A stretch of DNA of 64,000 nucleotides, from the NCBI GenBank assembly GCA_040755055.1, contig JBFMBS010000002.1:124001-188000 (forward strand), written 5' to 3'. The translations under genes and the position numbers were made by a program. Under the pieces are notes generated by a model. The model was given only the letters and a program-made list of their open reading frames with translations, made no database searches and was not told the DNA's origin. Origin of the DNA: DYJK01 sp040755055. Lineage in GTDB: Bacteria > Bacteroidota > Ignavibacteria > Ignavibacteriales > Melioribacteraceae. This document shows positions 46,248 to 55,740 of the stretch, piece by piece (positions within the stretch are counted from its first letter, which is position 1; each line of letters starts with the position of its first letter).

Positions 46248-47348
46248 TTACTTGTTCTTAGTGATTTTTACTTTTTTGCCGGAGTGATATATTTTCACAT
46301 CTAATGTAAGACTCATTATAGAGAGCATACGATCAAGAGAATCGGATTGGAAAATTCCGGTGATTGTTTTTCCTTTTAATGATTCGTCACTAAACTCAAC
46401 ATCTACATTGAAACATCTTTCAATTTCATCGGCAACCTCAGTTAAATAAGTATGGTCGAAAGCAAGTTTATCTTCGCGCCATGCTAAATATTTTTCAAGA
46501 TCTACTTTTTTCGGTCTAGATAAGCCCGTTATGTCATCATACTTGACCATATCGCCCCTTCTCAAACTATATTTTTTATTTTTTAGGGGAGTATATGTAT
46601 CCACCAAACCTTTTGCTACCACAACACTGACGGCATTTTCCCTATTTTTTATATTGAATTCGGTACCCCGAACAACTGTGATTGTATTTCCACTTTTAAC
46701 TTTAAATGGTTTACCGGGATCGTGCGTAACGGAAAAGTATGCTTCACCGATCAGTTCAACTTCTCTGCTATCAGGTTTGAATATGTTGGGATAGGTAAGT
46801 TTACTATCTGAATTAATATAAACCTTAGTGCCATCGCCTAACGTTAAAGTAATTTTTTCACCTTTACGCGCTACAGCTTCAAACATCTTGTTCAATTCGG
46901 CATTTTCAGAAAGCAATTCTTCTGTGTAAGGTTTAATCCCATATAACATTACCCAGGAGATCAAAGCTAAAAGAAACATTGCAGCAAATCTTACAATTGT
47001 ACTTGTTAATATTCTTTTCTGAACATTCGAATAGTATTTTTCAAAACGAATAATTTTTAACTGCGAGAGATCATTTTCTGCATTAGTTTGTATTACTTCT
47101 TTCGTTATACTTTCTAAAGAATAAAATTTTTGGGAAATTTTTTTCCACTGTAAATTAGGATCAGGAGTTTGAGGAAGTTGTTGGTGCCCAATTTTATCCC
47201 ACAGCAATGCTACTTCGCTGAAGATTTCACGGTTCTTCTCTGATTCAGAGAGCCAGGATTCAATAAATTCTCTTTCTTCCTGACTAACTTCGTCTTTTAG
47301 GAATCTTATTAAGAAATGATAATCGATATTTTTTGGCAGTTTTAGCAT
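46248..47348 (-). CDS. FecR-family anti-sigma factor
   Basis: A 366-residue membrane protein. A cytosolic N-terminal anti-sigma domain contains IRFLKDEVSQEEREFIESWL. A single helix lies at about 114-134 (VRFAAMFLLALISWVMLYG). The periplasmic FecR domain is at about 165-260 (RKGEKITLTLGDGTKVYINSDSKL) and a DUF4974-like C-terminal domain at about 285-366 (LTEVADEIERCFNVDVEFSD). It relays the receptor's state through the STN domain to the sigma factor encoded 145 bp upstream. Length and order are standard. Confidence 0.9.
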   Translation of the reverse strand: MLKLPKNIDYHFLIRFLKDEVSQEEREFIESWLSESEKNREIFSEVALLWDKIGHQQLPQTPDPNLQWKKISQKFYSLESITKEVIQTNAENDLSQLKIIRFEKYYSNVQKRILTSTIVRFAAMFLLALISWVMLYGIKPYTEELLSENAELNKMFEAVARKGEKITLTLGDGTKVYINSDSKLTYPNIFKPDSREVELIGEAYFSVTHDPGKPFKVKSGNTITVVRGTEFNIKNRENAVSVVVAKGLVDTYTPLKNKKYSLRRGDMVKYDDITGLSRPKKVDLEKYLAWREDKLAFDHTYLTEVADEIERCFNVDVEFSDESLKGKTITGIFQSDSLDRMLSIMSLTLDVKIYHSGKKVKITKNK

Positions 47349-47493
47349 AATAATAGATTCTTGTTATATGTAATACACATTTCATTGCCAGAAGTACTAT
47401 ACTAATGACGGCAGTTATCTTTTATTTAACGAAAAAATTTGGGCTTGTCGAGATATTTGTTAGGAGGTTAGATTTAATAGAGGATGATTATTT

Positions 47494-48045
47494 TTAATCG
47501 AGATGTTTTCTCAATCTTTTACGAAGAACAGCTAATGCTTTGTTCATCTGGTTTTTAACGGTTTGAATTGAGACTTCAAGAATTTCAGCTATCTCAGAAT
47601 AGTTAAATCCCGAAAAACGGCTAAGTAAAAAAGTTGCCTTGCATCTTTCAGGCAACGACTCGATCGCCTTTTGATAGTCATCCATAAAAAAGATCGCGTC
47701 AACTTCCATATTAGAGTTTTTGGAATAGAGCAAGAGTAGATTCTCATCGTCTTCAAAACGGACTACTGGAGGTTTCCTATTGTGATAATTAATTGCAAGG
47801 TTGCGTGCTATTTTATATAGGTAAGCTTTACATGATTGGGAAGGATCAAGTCTATCTATCGAAAGCCAAAATTTAATGAAAGTGTCTTGTGTAAGGTCCT
47901 CAGCAATTGCCCGGTTGCCTATGTATCTAAATAAAAAATGAAATACATTTGGCTGCATCAAGAAAAAGAATTCTTTAATTGCTTCTTCATCCTTCTGAAT
48001 TATCAAAGGATAAAGATCATTCAATTTAACTTCTTCAGTACTCAA
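47494..48045 (-). CDS. FecI-type ECF RNA polymerase sigma factor
   Basis: A 183-residue extracytoplasmic-function sigma factor. Region 2 reads FLFRYIGNRAIAEDLTQDTFIKFWLS (about residues 36-61). Region 4 reads AIESLPERCKATFLLSRFSGFNYSEIAEILEVSIQTVKNQM (about 132-172), without further domains. No ATG lies in frame before residue 30, so translation starts at a non-ATG codon; TTG at 48045 is used, and TTG at codon 8, preceded by GAAGAAG, is possible. Rare start codons can keep sigma levels low. It is paired with the FecR gene and presumably drives the TonB block downstream. Confidence 0.88.
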   Translation of the reverse strand: MSTEEVKLNDLYPLIIQKDEEAIKEFFFLMQPNVFHFLFRYIGNRAIAEDLTQDTFIKFWLSIDRLDPSQSCKAYLYKIARNLAINYHNRKPPVVRFEDDENLLLLYSKNSNMEVDAIFFMDDYQKAIESLPERCKATFLLSRFSGFNYSEIAEILEVSIQTVKNQMNKALAVLRKRLRKHLD

Positions 48046-48394
48046 AATTAAAGGCTCGGGGAAAAGTTTATATCATCTTAAAAGGAAACTACTCTCCTTT
48101 CCAACCGGGTTAACCCGGTACATTTTTTTTGCAAAAATACTTTTTAATATTTGCAGAAACAAGGAATTATGCTGAAAGTATTTTCAAGTGAGAAAATATA
48201 ATTAGCTGTAATGAAGATTTTAAACACGATAAGTACTTAATATTTGGCTGGAACAAATAGGAAGGTTGTAAAATCAATAAGAAGAATGGAGCGGTAGGTA
48301 TTAGACAAGAGTAGATATCACTTGTAAAATTTACAGAGGCATCACCTCAAATTTATTGAAGGTTGGTCTTAAGAAGTAAAGGTATGAATTAACA
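48046..48394. other. Intergenic region with one perfect palindrome
   Basis: The 349 bp between the serine hydrolase stop and the sigma-factor start contain the palindrome at 48104-48119 and nothing else I can support. Most of 48130-48394 is AT-rich, without ORF or strong hairpin. The sigma-factor promoter should lie here. Confidence 0.5.
48104..48119. promoter_or_regulatory. 16-base perfect palindrome upstream of the sigma-factor gene
   Basis: ACCGGGTTAACCCGGT is fully self-complementary, about 60 bp before the sigma-factor start. On the plus strand a run of eight T begins three bases after it, so it could terminate antisense transcription; otherwise it could be an operator for a dimeric regulator. 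Confidence 0.45.
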
Positions 48395-49705
48395 TTATTT
48401 TTCAAGTGCTTGGTAGATAAGTGTAATAAATTTAGCCCGAATGGTTTCATAACTGTTCGGAGCTTTTTGGATTACAAGTTGTGCAATAATTTTTTCTTTC
48501 GGATCGATCCAATACAACGAACCAAATGTGCCTCCCCAGCCATATGTTCCTTCAGATAAAAGTATTTGTTTACTCCCGGCTTCAGAAATCACTTCGAAGC
48601 CCAACCCGAATTTACCGCCTCCCCTTGGAACATATAAACTGCCTGAAACCAAATCGCCAATTTGATTTGTGCTCATCATCTTAATTGTCTTAAGACCGAG
48701 CATTCTTTTACCATTATATTCTCCACCGTTTGCAAGCATTTGCAAAAAAAGAGAATAATCATATGCGGTTGAAACTAATCCTCCACCGCCGGAAAAATAT
48801 GTGCCTTCAGTTTTAGGATAATCCGGGTTAAAGCCTCTTTGGGAAGGTTTTATTTTGATCAAATGTTTAGTTGAATCTTCGCTGTACAATGTAGCAAGCC
48901 GATCAAATTTTTCTTTCGGCAGATAAAAATAAGTATCGTTCATACCGAGCGGCTTGAATATACGTTCATGGAAAAATTGATTCAAACTCATTCCCGAAAC
49001 CACTTCTACTAGATAACCAAGTACATCCGTGCTCAATCCATACGTGTATTTTTCTCCGGGTTGGTGAGCAAGCGGAAGTGCACCCAGTTTTTTCATTTGC
49101 TCACTTAGCAAAATTTTGTCTTCGGTAATTCCCATAATAATTTCACTCTTCGCAAAAATTGCGTTCATTGCTTTGGATTGCAGTAACGGGTAACCAAGTC
49201 CTGAAGTGTGAGTCAACAATTCGCGGATGGTAACCTGGTGCTTCGCTTCAACAGTTGTGTATGTTGAATCATCTTCGTTGAAAGTATCGATTACTCTTTG
49301 GCCTTTAAATTCAGGCAGATATTTGGAAACCGGGTCATCAAGAAGAAATTTCCCTTCTTCAAATAACATCATTACCGCAACACTTGTAACAGCTTTTGTC
49401 TGCGATGCAATTCTAAAAATTGCATCTTTCTTAAACGGTGTTTTTATTTCTATATCATCATAACCAAAACCTTTGTAGTAGATAATCTTGCTATCACGGG
49501 CAATCAAGGCTGCTCCACCTTGGCACCATTCGTTATCGACATATTCTTTAAAAACATCATCAAGTCTTGCAAGTCTTGCTGACGAAAATCCGGCAGATTC
49601 AGGAACAGCAAATTCCAGTAATCCGGATCTTTGCGAATTATCTTGTGCATATTCATTTACAAACAAAAATATCAAGACTATTAAGCATGAAAGTATTCTT
49701 ATCAT
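48395..49705 (-). CDS. Serine hydrolase of the beta-lactamase class C family
   Basis: A secreted serine hydrolase (about 436 residues), family PF00144-like (beta-lactamase/EstB/DD-peptidase). The nucleophile motif SQTK is at 101-104 (FRIASQTKAVTSVA). Also visible are the LLTHTSGLGY stretch, a YTYGLSTDVLGY motif with the general-base Tyr, and GWGGTFGS near the end, where the third KTG-like motif sits. The signal peptide is about 1-20. The ATG at 49705 has GAGGT four bases upstream, better than the ATG at 49720. It stands alone after the terminator of the rhamnose operon; the substrate is unknown, and esterase is as likely as lactamase. Confidence 0.85.
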   Translation of the reverse strand: MIRILSCLIVLIFLFVNEYAQDNSQRSGLLEFAVPESAGFSSARLARLDDVFKEYVDNEWCQGGAALIARDSKIIYYKGFGYDDIEIKTPFKKDAIFRIASQTKAVTSVAVMMLFEEGKFLLDDPVSKYLPEFKGQRVIDTFNEDDSTYTTVEAKHQVTIRELLTHTSGLGYPLLQSKAMNAIFAKSEIIMGITEDKILLSEQMKKLGALPLAHQPGEKYTYGLSTDVLGYLVEVVSGMSLNQFFHERIFKPLGMNDTYFYLPKEKFDRLATLYSEDSTKHLIKIKPSQRGFNPDYPKTEGTYFSGGGGLVSTAYDYSLFLQMLANGGEYNGKRMLGLKTIKMMSTNQIGDLVSGSLYVPRGGGKFGLGFEVISEAGSKQILLSEGTYGWGGTFGSLYWIDPKEKIIAQLVIQKAPNSYETIRAKFITLIYQALEK

Positions 49706-49760
49706 TTTCACCTCGAGCATTTTCTCTAATTGTAATAATATTACCTAACGATTAATAAAT

Positions 49761-49800
49761 CAAAAACCCAAGAACGCCTTGCGACATTCTTGAGTTTTTG
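49761..49800 (-). terminator. Rho-independent terminator of the rhamnose operon
   Basis: A long imperfect hairpin: CAAAAACCCAAGAA (49761-49774) against TTCTTGAGTTTTTG (49787-49800), with one G-T pair. On the minus strand its 3' arm contains the T run. It is 66 bp after the stop at 49867. Confidence 0.8.
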
Positions 49801-49866
49801 TTGAGAGGCACCATGAAGGATGCACTTTTGCTATTTTAAGTTGAACTAAACAAATATTTCAAGTAA

Positions 49867-52773
49867 TCAATTGCATAGGTAAATCCACCTTCCGCAAAGT
49901 TCGGTACTTACATCAATTGTGACCTTTCCATCTTTCAACTTGTGCGAAACATTTTCAATTAAGCTTTTAACACCATAATCGATTTTTGCGAATTGGATAT
50001 TTTTGACCGGTAGGACTACCGGGATGTGGATCTTACCATCAGCATCAACCCATATTTTCATGAAAGCATTATAATTTTTCTTTTCTTCATTCGAAGTTGG
50101 TGTCCAGACAATAGTTTTTTGTCTTTTATCGCTTAGTATGTAATGCTTATCATCAATTTTCACTTCATCACAATCGTGTCCTTCAAATGAAATTAAGTTT
50201 CCTTTTGCATCATGGTTGAAAGAACAAATTTGTTTTCCCTCAAAATCAATCGTGTGACCGTTCACTTTAAAATTTTTCAATTCCATTTTATCAGAAGGCA
50301 GTGGATTGTTTTTTAACACTTCAGCATCGGCAGCATCGTCGCGCGAAAAACCGTCTGCCCAACCTTCGCGGTGTGTTCTGTAATGTTTAACAATTACAGT
50401 AGCGCCATTCGGAAACCTTGTTGCTAGATAATCCGAATTACGCGATACATATTCGGTATTGTCGTTCACATTTTTAAACGTCCCAGTTGATGGATAAGCA
50501 CCTACAGCATATAGAATCTCGAAAAGTGTTCTTGTTTCATATCCAAGACTTTGCGATTGATCGTCGCGTGGCCTGAAACCAAAATAATATGTCTCACCTT
50601 TTCCATTTTTCTTTCTTGCGCCGATTGAAAGACCATCAACAATAGCCAATAGTTCAGAACCTTTTTGTAATGAAACTGGATAAACGCGGTCAACTAAAAA
50701 ATCTGTGAGTATTGTCTGCTTTGGAACCTCTTTAAGATCATTCTTAAATATCACCTCTTTACCGGCTGCTATCTGACCAAAGTAAATCGAAGGAGTATAA
50801 TCTACACCAAAAAGTTGTTCCCATTCACCTATACAAGAAATGCCTTCGCTGTTAATAATTGGAGGGACACCAAACCAAAGTAATTTTCCCCCGCCATTAT
50901 TAAACTTTGCCATAAAATCCAAAAGACCTTCAGCCGGAATCGGTTCAAATAAAGCAACTAAGGTCGTAAATGTTCTGCCGGCAATTTTAATTTTGCCGTC
51001 TTTAGTAACTTCGCCTACTTCTAAAAGTTTCTCTGCTGTTATATAATTGGCATAAGCATATTGAGTCATCCAACTTCCGAAACGTTCTTCTGCAGCAACC
51101 AAACTCATCGGGTAAAGAACAAGCACATCTACATCACGATGAACATGTTCTGTTATTGCATCAATTGTGGGAGTTGCTTGTGCGCCAAAGGCACTGTTGA
51201 TAGAATGCTTCCATTTCTCAGCGATTCTCGGCATTCCCCAAAATGCTGCATAAGCATTCGGGTACTTGTTCAAGATTCCAATCGAAACTGCCATTGCGGC
51301 ACCGTAGTAATCACGGTCAGCCCAACCGCATTCCGCAAAATCATTGCCGGTCGGCTGCAAATATTCTCCCCATTTAAAGTAATCGTAACATGCTGTAGCA
51401 GCTTGCTGAACTGTATTCGACCAAATAAAATTGGAAGTGTATTCATAAAGGTAAGCTTGTTTTTGCAGCATTTCCGTTTCAACCAAATCTATTGTTGGAC
51501 TTTCCGCCCAGGAAGCATGTGCCAATGTTTGAAGACCCAGATGAAATAGAGAATCGGCATAATCCTTAGCATCTTTAAATAAATCAACTACACGGTTGTT
51601 CAGCATTTTATAGTAACGGTCGCGGAATAAAATAGTTCCGGCAATGTCTTCGGGAGTATCACCCATTACATATTGAGTATTTAAAATGGCTTGCGGAGTG
51701 CGATTAAAACTTTTGGGACCGTACATAAAATAGAGCATGTATTTGTCCATATCACGGTACTCAACACCATATTTTTCAGAATATGTTTTCGCAAAATTAT
51801 CCGTCACAAATCTGTTACCGAACTGACCATTCTCATGATGATTATGATAATGCCAATCTTGTTGAATGTGCATTTCATCCGAGTAAAGACTTGCGAGATT
51901 AATGCCTTTATCCGAATACTTCTTAAGAACATTTTTTAGGAAAGGTAAAGCGTTCGGACTGAAATAATCCATCTCTGGAGTTTCATATTCAAGCATTACG
52001 AAAACTCTATCATACCCTTTTAACTCATCGCTTCCATCACTGTAAATGCGAACCCTACTGATTGGCACCGTAACATCGTGTTTTATACTTGTTGGTATCC
52101 ACTTAGGGATTACAGTAGTATCCGGCCATTCTTCAATCTGAACATTCTTTTTTATTTCGATAATATCTTCCGGCAATACAACGGAATATTTCCCATCATT
52201 AATTTCCTTTTCCTTAAACGCATAGGCTTTAATGCCTTTGAGTTTAAGAGCAAACTTGCCTTTATTATTTGTCCAGAAATGTTCGCGCCAAAGTTGAACA
52301 TCGAATTTACCTGATTTCGGTTCACGAAGACCAACTGCATAACGAAGCCACCTACCATACTCGCCGGTTACTTTTGCATAAGCCGGTCCTATCTCAAGTG
52401 GGCTCAAAAGACTTAAACCAATTCCAAGTCCATACTCTTTAGCAAAGTCGCTAATCTTTTTCAGCTTTGTAACATATTCATCCATCACCGGTGTGAGTTT
52501 TCTTTCGGTTCCTTCCTGATCCCGGTATTGACGAAAAAATTCGTCGAAAGCAATTGTAAGTGTTGTTTCGTTTCTTGATTTTGCGGCTTCGCAGACATCG
52601 CGCAGACTTGCAACATATTTTTCGAGTCCGGTCGAAAGATCGAGTTTCTTATCGGGATCCTGAAGTTCGGTTAATTGCTCATCGCTCGTAAGAATTATTA
52701 CTGTTTGTGATTTAGTGACATTAAAACTAACCAACAAAAAAATAACAAGCATAATAAGATTTTTAATTTCCAT
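49867..52773 (-). CDS. Secreted glycoside hydrolase of unclear family
   Basis: A 968-residue protein with signal peptide (1-22). A TIM-barrel-like region contains NLASLYSDEMHIQQDWHY with E300 as a candidate catalytic acid. A flavodoxin-like segment follows at about 550-650 (VLVLYPMSLVAAEERFGSWM..FNNGGGKLLWFG), which resembles the beta-galactosidase trimerisation/amidotransferase-like domain of GH42 and related GH106 proteins. The C-terminus is a beta-sandwich with a formal CN end. It is the last gene of the rhamnose operon, 16 bp after the GH78 gene, so a glycosidase acting on rhamnose-containing glycans is inferred. I do not recognise the exact family. Confidence 0.55.
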   Translation of the reverse strand: MEIKNLIMLVIFLLVSFNVTKSQTVIILTSDEQLTELQDPDKKLDLSTGLEKYVASLRDVCEAAKSRNETTLTIAFDEFFRQYRDQEGTERKLTPVMDEYVTKLKKISDFAKEYGLGIGLSLLSPLEIGPAYAKVTGEYGRWLRYAVGLREPKSGKFDVQLWREHFWTNNKGKFALKLKGIKAYAFKEKEINDGKYSVVLPEDIIEIKKNVQIEEWPDTTVIPKWIPTSIKHDVTVPISRVRIYSDGSDELKGYDRVFVMLEYETPEMDYFSPNALPFLKNVLKKYSDKGINLASLYSDEMHIQQDWHYHNHHENGQFGNRFVTDNFAKTYSEKYGVEYRDMDKYMLYFMYGPKSFNRTPQAILNTQYVMGDTPEDIAGTILFRDRYYKMLNNRVVDLFKDAKDYADSLFHLGLQTLAHASWAESPTIDLVETEMLQKQAYLYEYTSNFIWSNTVQQAATACYDYFKWGEYLQPTGNDFAECGWADRDYYGAAMAVSIGILNKYPNAYAAFWGMPRIAEKWKHSINSAFGAQATPTIDAITEHVHRDVDVLVLYPMSLVAAEERFGSWMTQYAYANYITAEKLLEVGEVTKDGKIKIAGRTFTTLVALFEPIPAEGLLDFMAKFNNGGGKLLWFGVPPIINSEGISCIGEWEQLFGVDYTPSIYFGQIAAGKEVIFKNDLKEVPKQTILTDFLVDRVYPVSLQKGSELLAIVDGLSIGARKKNGKGETYYFGFRPRDDQSQSLGYETRTLFEILYAVGAYPSTGTFKNVNDNTEYVSRNSDYLATRFPNGATVIVKHYRTHREGWADGFSRDDAADAEVLKNNPLPSDKMELKNFKVNGHTIDFEGKQICSFNHDAKGNLISFEGHDCDEVKIDDKHYILSDKRQKTIVWTPTSNEEKKNYNAFMKIWVDADGKIHIPVVLPVKNIQFAKIDYGVKSLIENVSHKLKDGKVTIDVSTELCGRWIYLCN

Positions 52774-52789
52774 CTGTTAAACTCCAGGA

Positions 52790-55645
52790 CTAATTGGTTT
52801 CAATTGTAGATTCGAACTTGTATTTGCCGGAACCGGCTTTTATCGAAAGGAGAGAATTTTCAAATTTATTTATTTGAACCTCTTTAAAGTTTTGAATAGC
52901 TAAACCATTCGCTGTTACCGCCTCATTATTGATTGCCGGGATAAAAATCTCCGCCGTTGAATTCACGGGGATAACAATGTTCATCGTGATTTTTTTCCCT
53001 TTCTTTTTCCACGAAGAAATTATTTTCCCGTTCATGGTGTTAAGAGAAGATTTCACAAAAGAAATTTTGCCTTTAGGAATTTCCGGTTTGATCACTATTT
53101 GTTTGTAAGCTGTACCTTCCGCTCTAATCCCAGCCATATTGTTGAACATCCACTCGCACACAGAACCAAATGAATAATGGCTGAACGAATTCATACCGCT
53201 TATAAATCCTTCTGCTTTTGTATAGCTGTCCCATCTTTCCCAAATTGTCGTGGCGCCGTTTTCAATCTCATATCCCCACGACGGGTATTCTTTATTCAAT
53301 AATAATTGATATGCTGTTTCTGAGTGCCCGATTGCAGATAGTGAAGGCAGCAAAGGTTTTACACCTAAAAATCCGGTAGTAAGATAACCGTTGTTTTCTC
53401 TTACAAGTTGATCGAGATATTCTCCGGCTTTAAGGATGAGACTATCCGGAAGAATTTTCATATAGATTGCATTCGCATAAGCTGTTTGTGTATGACCGGA
53501 AAATCCGCGCTCTCCATCGTTGTAATCCTTTCCGTCACCGTAAACTTTTTCATCGCATTTCAGTTTTCCCTCAGCATCAACGTAATGGCTCAAAAAGCCG
53601 TTTTTTACTTTTGCAAAAACTTCAGCATAATATTTCGATTCGCTTTCATTACCGATTGCATTTGCCATTTCACTCATCAGTTGTGCACAATAACCGTAAT
53701 AAATCGTTGCAAGCAAATCAGGCGAAGTTTTTTTGCCGATAGAAAGCCAATCGCCGAATCCGCCCTTGGGATAGATATCATCGAACGATCTTTCAGTGAA
53801 GTAAAATTTGCCTTTGCTTCTCTCTTCAAGGAATTTCATAAACCGTGTCATGTTCGGCCAGAAATTTTTTATCACCCGAGTATCACCGTACGATTTGCAA
53901 ATTTGGTAAGTGCAAATTACTCCGGCCTCCATCCATCCGGGGGAGAAAGTATCATATCCTCTAATTTCAGGGAAAGGTGCATAAGGCGGATAAGCACCGT
54001 TAGGCATTTGCGCATCATTCAAATCAACAAGCCATTTTGTATAAAACGCAGCAATATCCATATTCAAAGCGGCAGAACTAACATACACTTGAGCGTCGCC
54101 CGTCCACCCAAGTCTTTCGTCACGTTGCGGACAATCTGTAGGCAGTTCAACAAAATTAGCTCGTTGTGTCCAAACAATATTGCTGTACAACTTATTCACC
54201 ATGGCATCGCTGCATTCAAACGATCCGGCAATTGGCGTTGTAGAACCCAACACAAGCCCCGTAATTGTGTTTTGATCCGGCTTCTTTTTCAAACCGCTTA
54301 CCTCAACAAATTGAAAACCGTGATAAGTAAACTTCGGAGTCCATTCTTCACCGTTTGGGCTACCAATTAAAATGTAAGTATCAGTTGCTCTCGCTTTACG
54401 AAGATTTTCTGTCATCAAACGTCCGTCGGGATAAAGCATTTCACCGTATCGAACAACCACTGTATCACCAGCTTTACCTTTTATTTTAAGTTTGATTAGT
54501 CCGGCAAAATTTTGTCCCATATCGAAAAGGTATTTCCCATCATTGTACCGTTTGATCGATTTAGGTTTTATTGTTTGTGTTACTTGAACCGGGTTGCCGG
54601 GGTAACATTCAAGATTGCGTCCGGTCTGTGGAATAACTTCCGCTTGTTTCCAAGCATCATCATTATATCTAACTTTAGACCACCCTTGAAATTCTTTACG
54701 CGCATCATACGTTTCACCATTCAAAATATCTGATTCGACTATCGGACCGTAATTTGTTTTCCATGAATCATCGGTAACAAATGTTTCGCTTGTTCCGTTT
54801 TCGTATTCAACTTCTATTTGTGCCAACAATGCCGGGACATCACCGTAAAAGTTTTTTACTTGCGGATTGCCAACAAGCAATGCATAACCAACATATCCGG
54901 AATACCATCCGTAAGAAATGATGGAACCGAGAACATTTTCACCTTTCCGTAGATTTTCGGTTATATCGTAAGTTTGATAATAAACCCGTTTATTGTAGTC
55001 TGTCCACCCCGGTGTTAAATAATCTTTCCCGATTTTTCTGCCGTTGATGTAAAATTCATATAAGCCAAGCGCGGAAACATAGAGCCGGGCATTCTTAATT
55101 TCTTCTCGAACAGAAATTTCTTTTCTAAAATAAGGTGCCGGCGGAAGATGATATACTTTCCCTCTACCAAGCACATTCAAGTTCGAGCCGATCCATTTTC
55201 CTTTCCATTCATTTTTATCAAGCAGCCCCATTTCCCATTTTGCCGGCTTACTCCATCTACCGGGATTGCCGTTCTTATCCCAACTCATAACTTTCCAGTA
55301 GCAAACCTGGCGTGAACTCAACGGCTTACCCTTGTATTCAATTTGATAAGTTTGATCGCCGGATATTTTTTGTGAATCCCACAAATCCGCTTTGCCTGGA
55401 GAAAGTTGTACAAGAGATGAAGCAACTATTATTCTATAAGCGGTCTGCGCTTGTCCTCTCACATTCGATTCGAGTACCCAGCTTAGTCTCGGGTTCGTTA
55501 CATCAACCACCGGGTTTACTTTGTATTCACATCGAAGATATACGGCTTTCAAATCGCTCTCCATGTTTTTCGAGTGGGAAACCTGGTTAATCATAAAAAC
55601 AATTGCAAGAATTAGCTTAAGGGAAATTTTCGAAAATGTTTTCAT
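52790..55645 (-). CDS. Alpha-L-rhamnosidase, glycoside hydrolase family 78
   Basis: Inverting exo-rhamnosidase, about 951 residues. After a signal peptide there is an Ig-like N-terminal domain (LRCEYKVNPVVDVTNPRLSW), then the bacterial rhamnosidase N-domain (RLYVSALGLYEFYINGRKIG, GKDYLTPGWTDYNKR). The (alpha/alpha)6 barrel carries TDCPQRDERLGWTGDAQ (D504 and the catalytic acid region up to E510), the base region GATTIWERWDSY, and a C-terminal beta domain. Motifs are complete, so it should be active. The ATG at 55645 begins the signal peptide; the ATG at 55660 is possible and neither has a strong ribosome site. Confidence 0.92.
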   Translation of the reverse strand: MKTFSKISLKLILAIVFMINQVSHSKNMESDLKAVYLRCEYKVNPVVDVTNPRLSWVLESNVRGQAQTAYRIIVASSLVQLSPGKADLWDSQKISGDQTYQIEYKGKPLSSRQVCYWKVMSWDKNGNPGRWSKPAKWEMGLLDKNEWKGKWIGSNLNVLGRGKVYHLPPAPYFRKEISVREEIKNARLYVSALGLYEFYINGRKIGKDYLTPGWTDYNKRVYYQTYDITENLRKGENVLGSIISYGWYSGYVGYALLVGNPQVKNFYGDVPALLAQIEVEYENGTSETFVTDDSWKTNYGPIVESDILNGETYDARKEFQGWSKVRYNDDAWKQAEVIPQTGRNLECYPGNPVQVTQTIKPKSIKRYNDGKYLFDMGQNFAGLIKLKIKGKAGDTVVVRYGEMLYPDGRLMTENLRKARATDTYILIGSPNGEEWTPKFTYHGFQFVEVSGLKKKPDQNTITGLVLGSTTPIAGSFECSDAMVNKLYSNIVWTQRANFVELPTDCPQRDERLGWTGDAQVYVSSAALNMDIAAFYTKWLVDLNDAQMPNGAYPPYAPFPEIRGYDTFSPGWMEAGVICTYQICKSYGDTRVIKNFWPNMTRFMKFLEERSKGKFYFTERSFDDIYPKGGFGDWLSIGKKTSPDLLATIYYGYCAQLMSEMANAIGNESESKYYAEVFAKVKNGFLSHYVDAEGKLKCDEKVYGDGKDYNDGERGFSGHTQTAYANAIYMKILPDSLILKAGEYLDQLVRENNGYLTTGFLGVKPLLPSLSAIGHSETAYQLLLNKEYPSWGYEIENGATTIWERWDSYTKAEGFISGMNSFSHYSFGSVCEWMFNNMAGIRAEGTAYKQIVIKPEIPKGKISFVKSSLNTMNGKIISSWKKKGKKITMNIVIPVNSTAEIFIPAINNEAVTANGLAIQNFKEVQINKFENSLLSIKAGSGKYKFESTIETN

Positions 55646-55740
55646 ATTATATCTGCACATAATTGAATTTCATCAGCTCAGCCATTTATGACGGAGATTG
55701 GTGAGCAAAACACTCAATAGTTCGGCTTTAGCCACATATT

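Noticed and set aside
53408..54370. A 320-codon open frame on the plus strand
   Set aside because: It lies wholly antisense to the GH78 gene, whose motifs are complete. It has no recognisable domain and a Cys/Phe/Ile-rich shadow-type composition.
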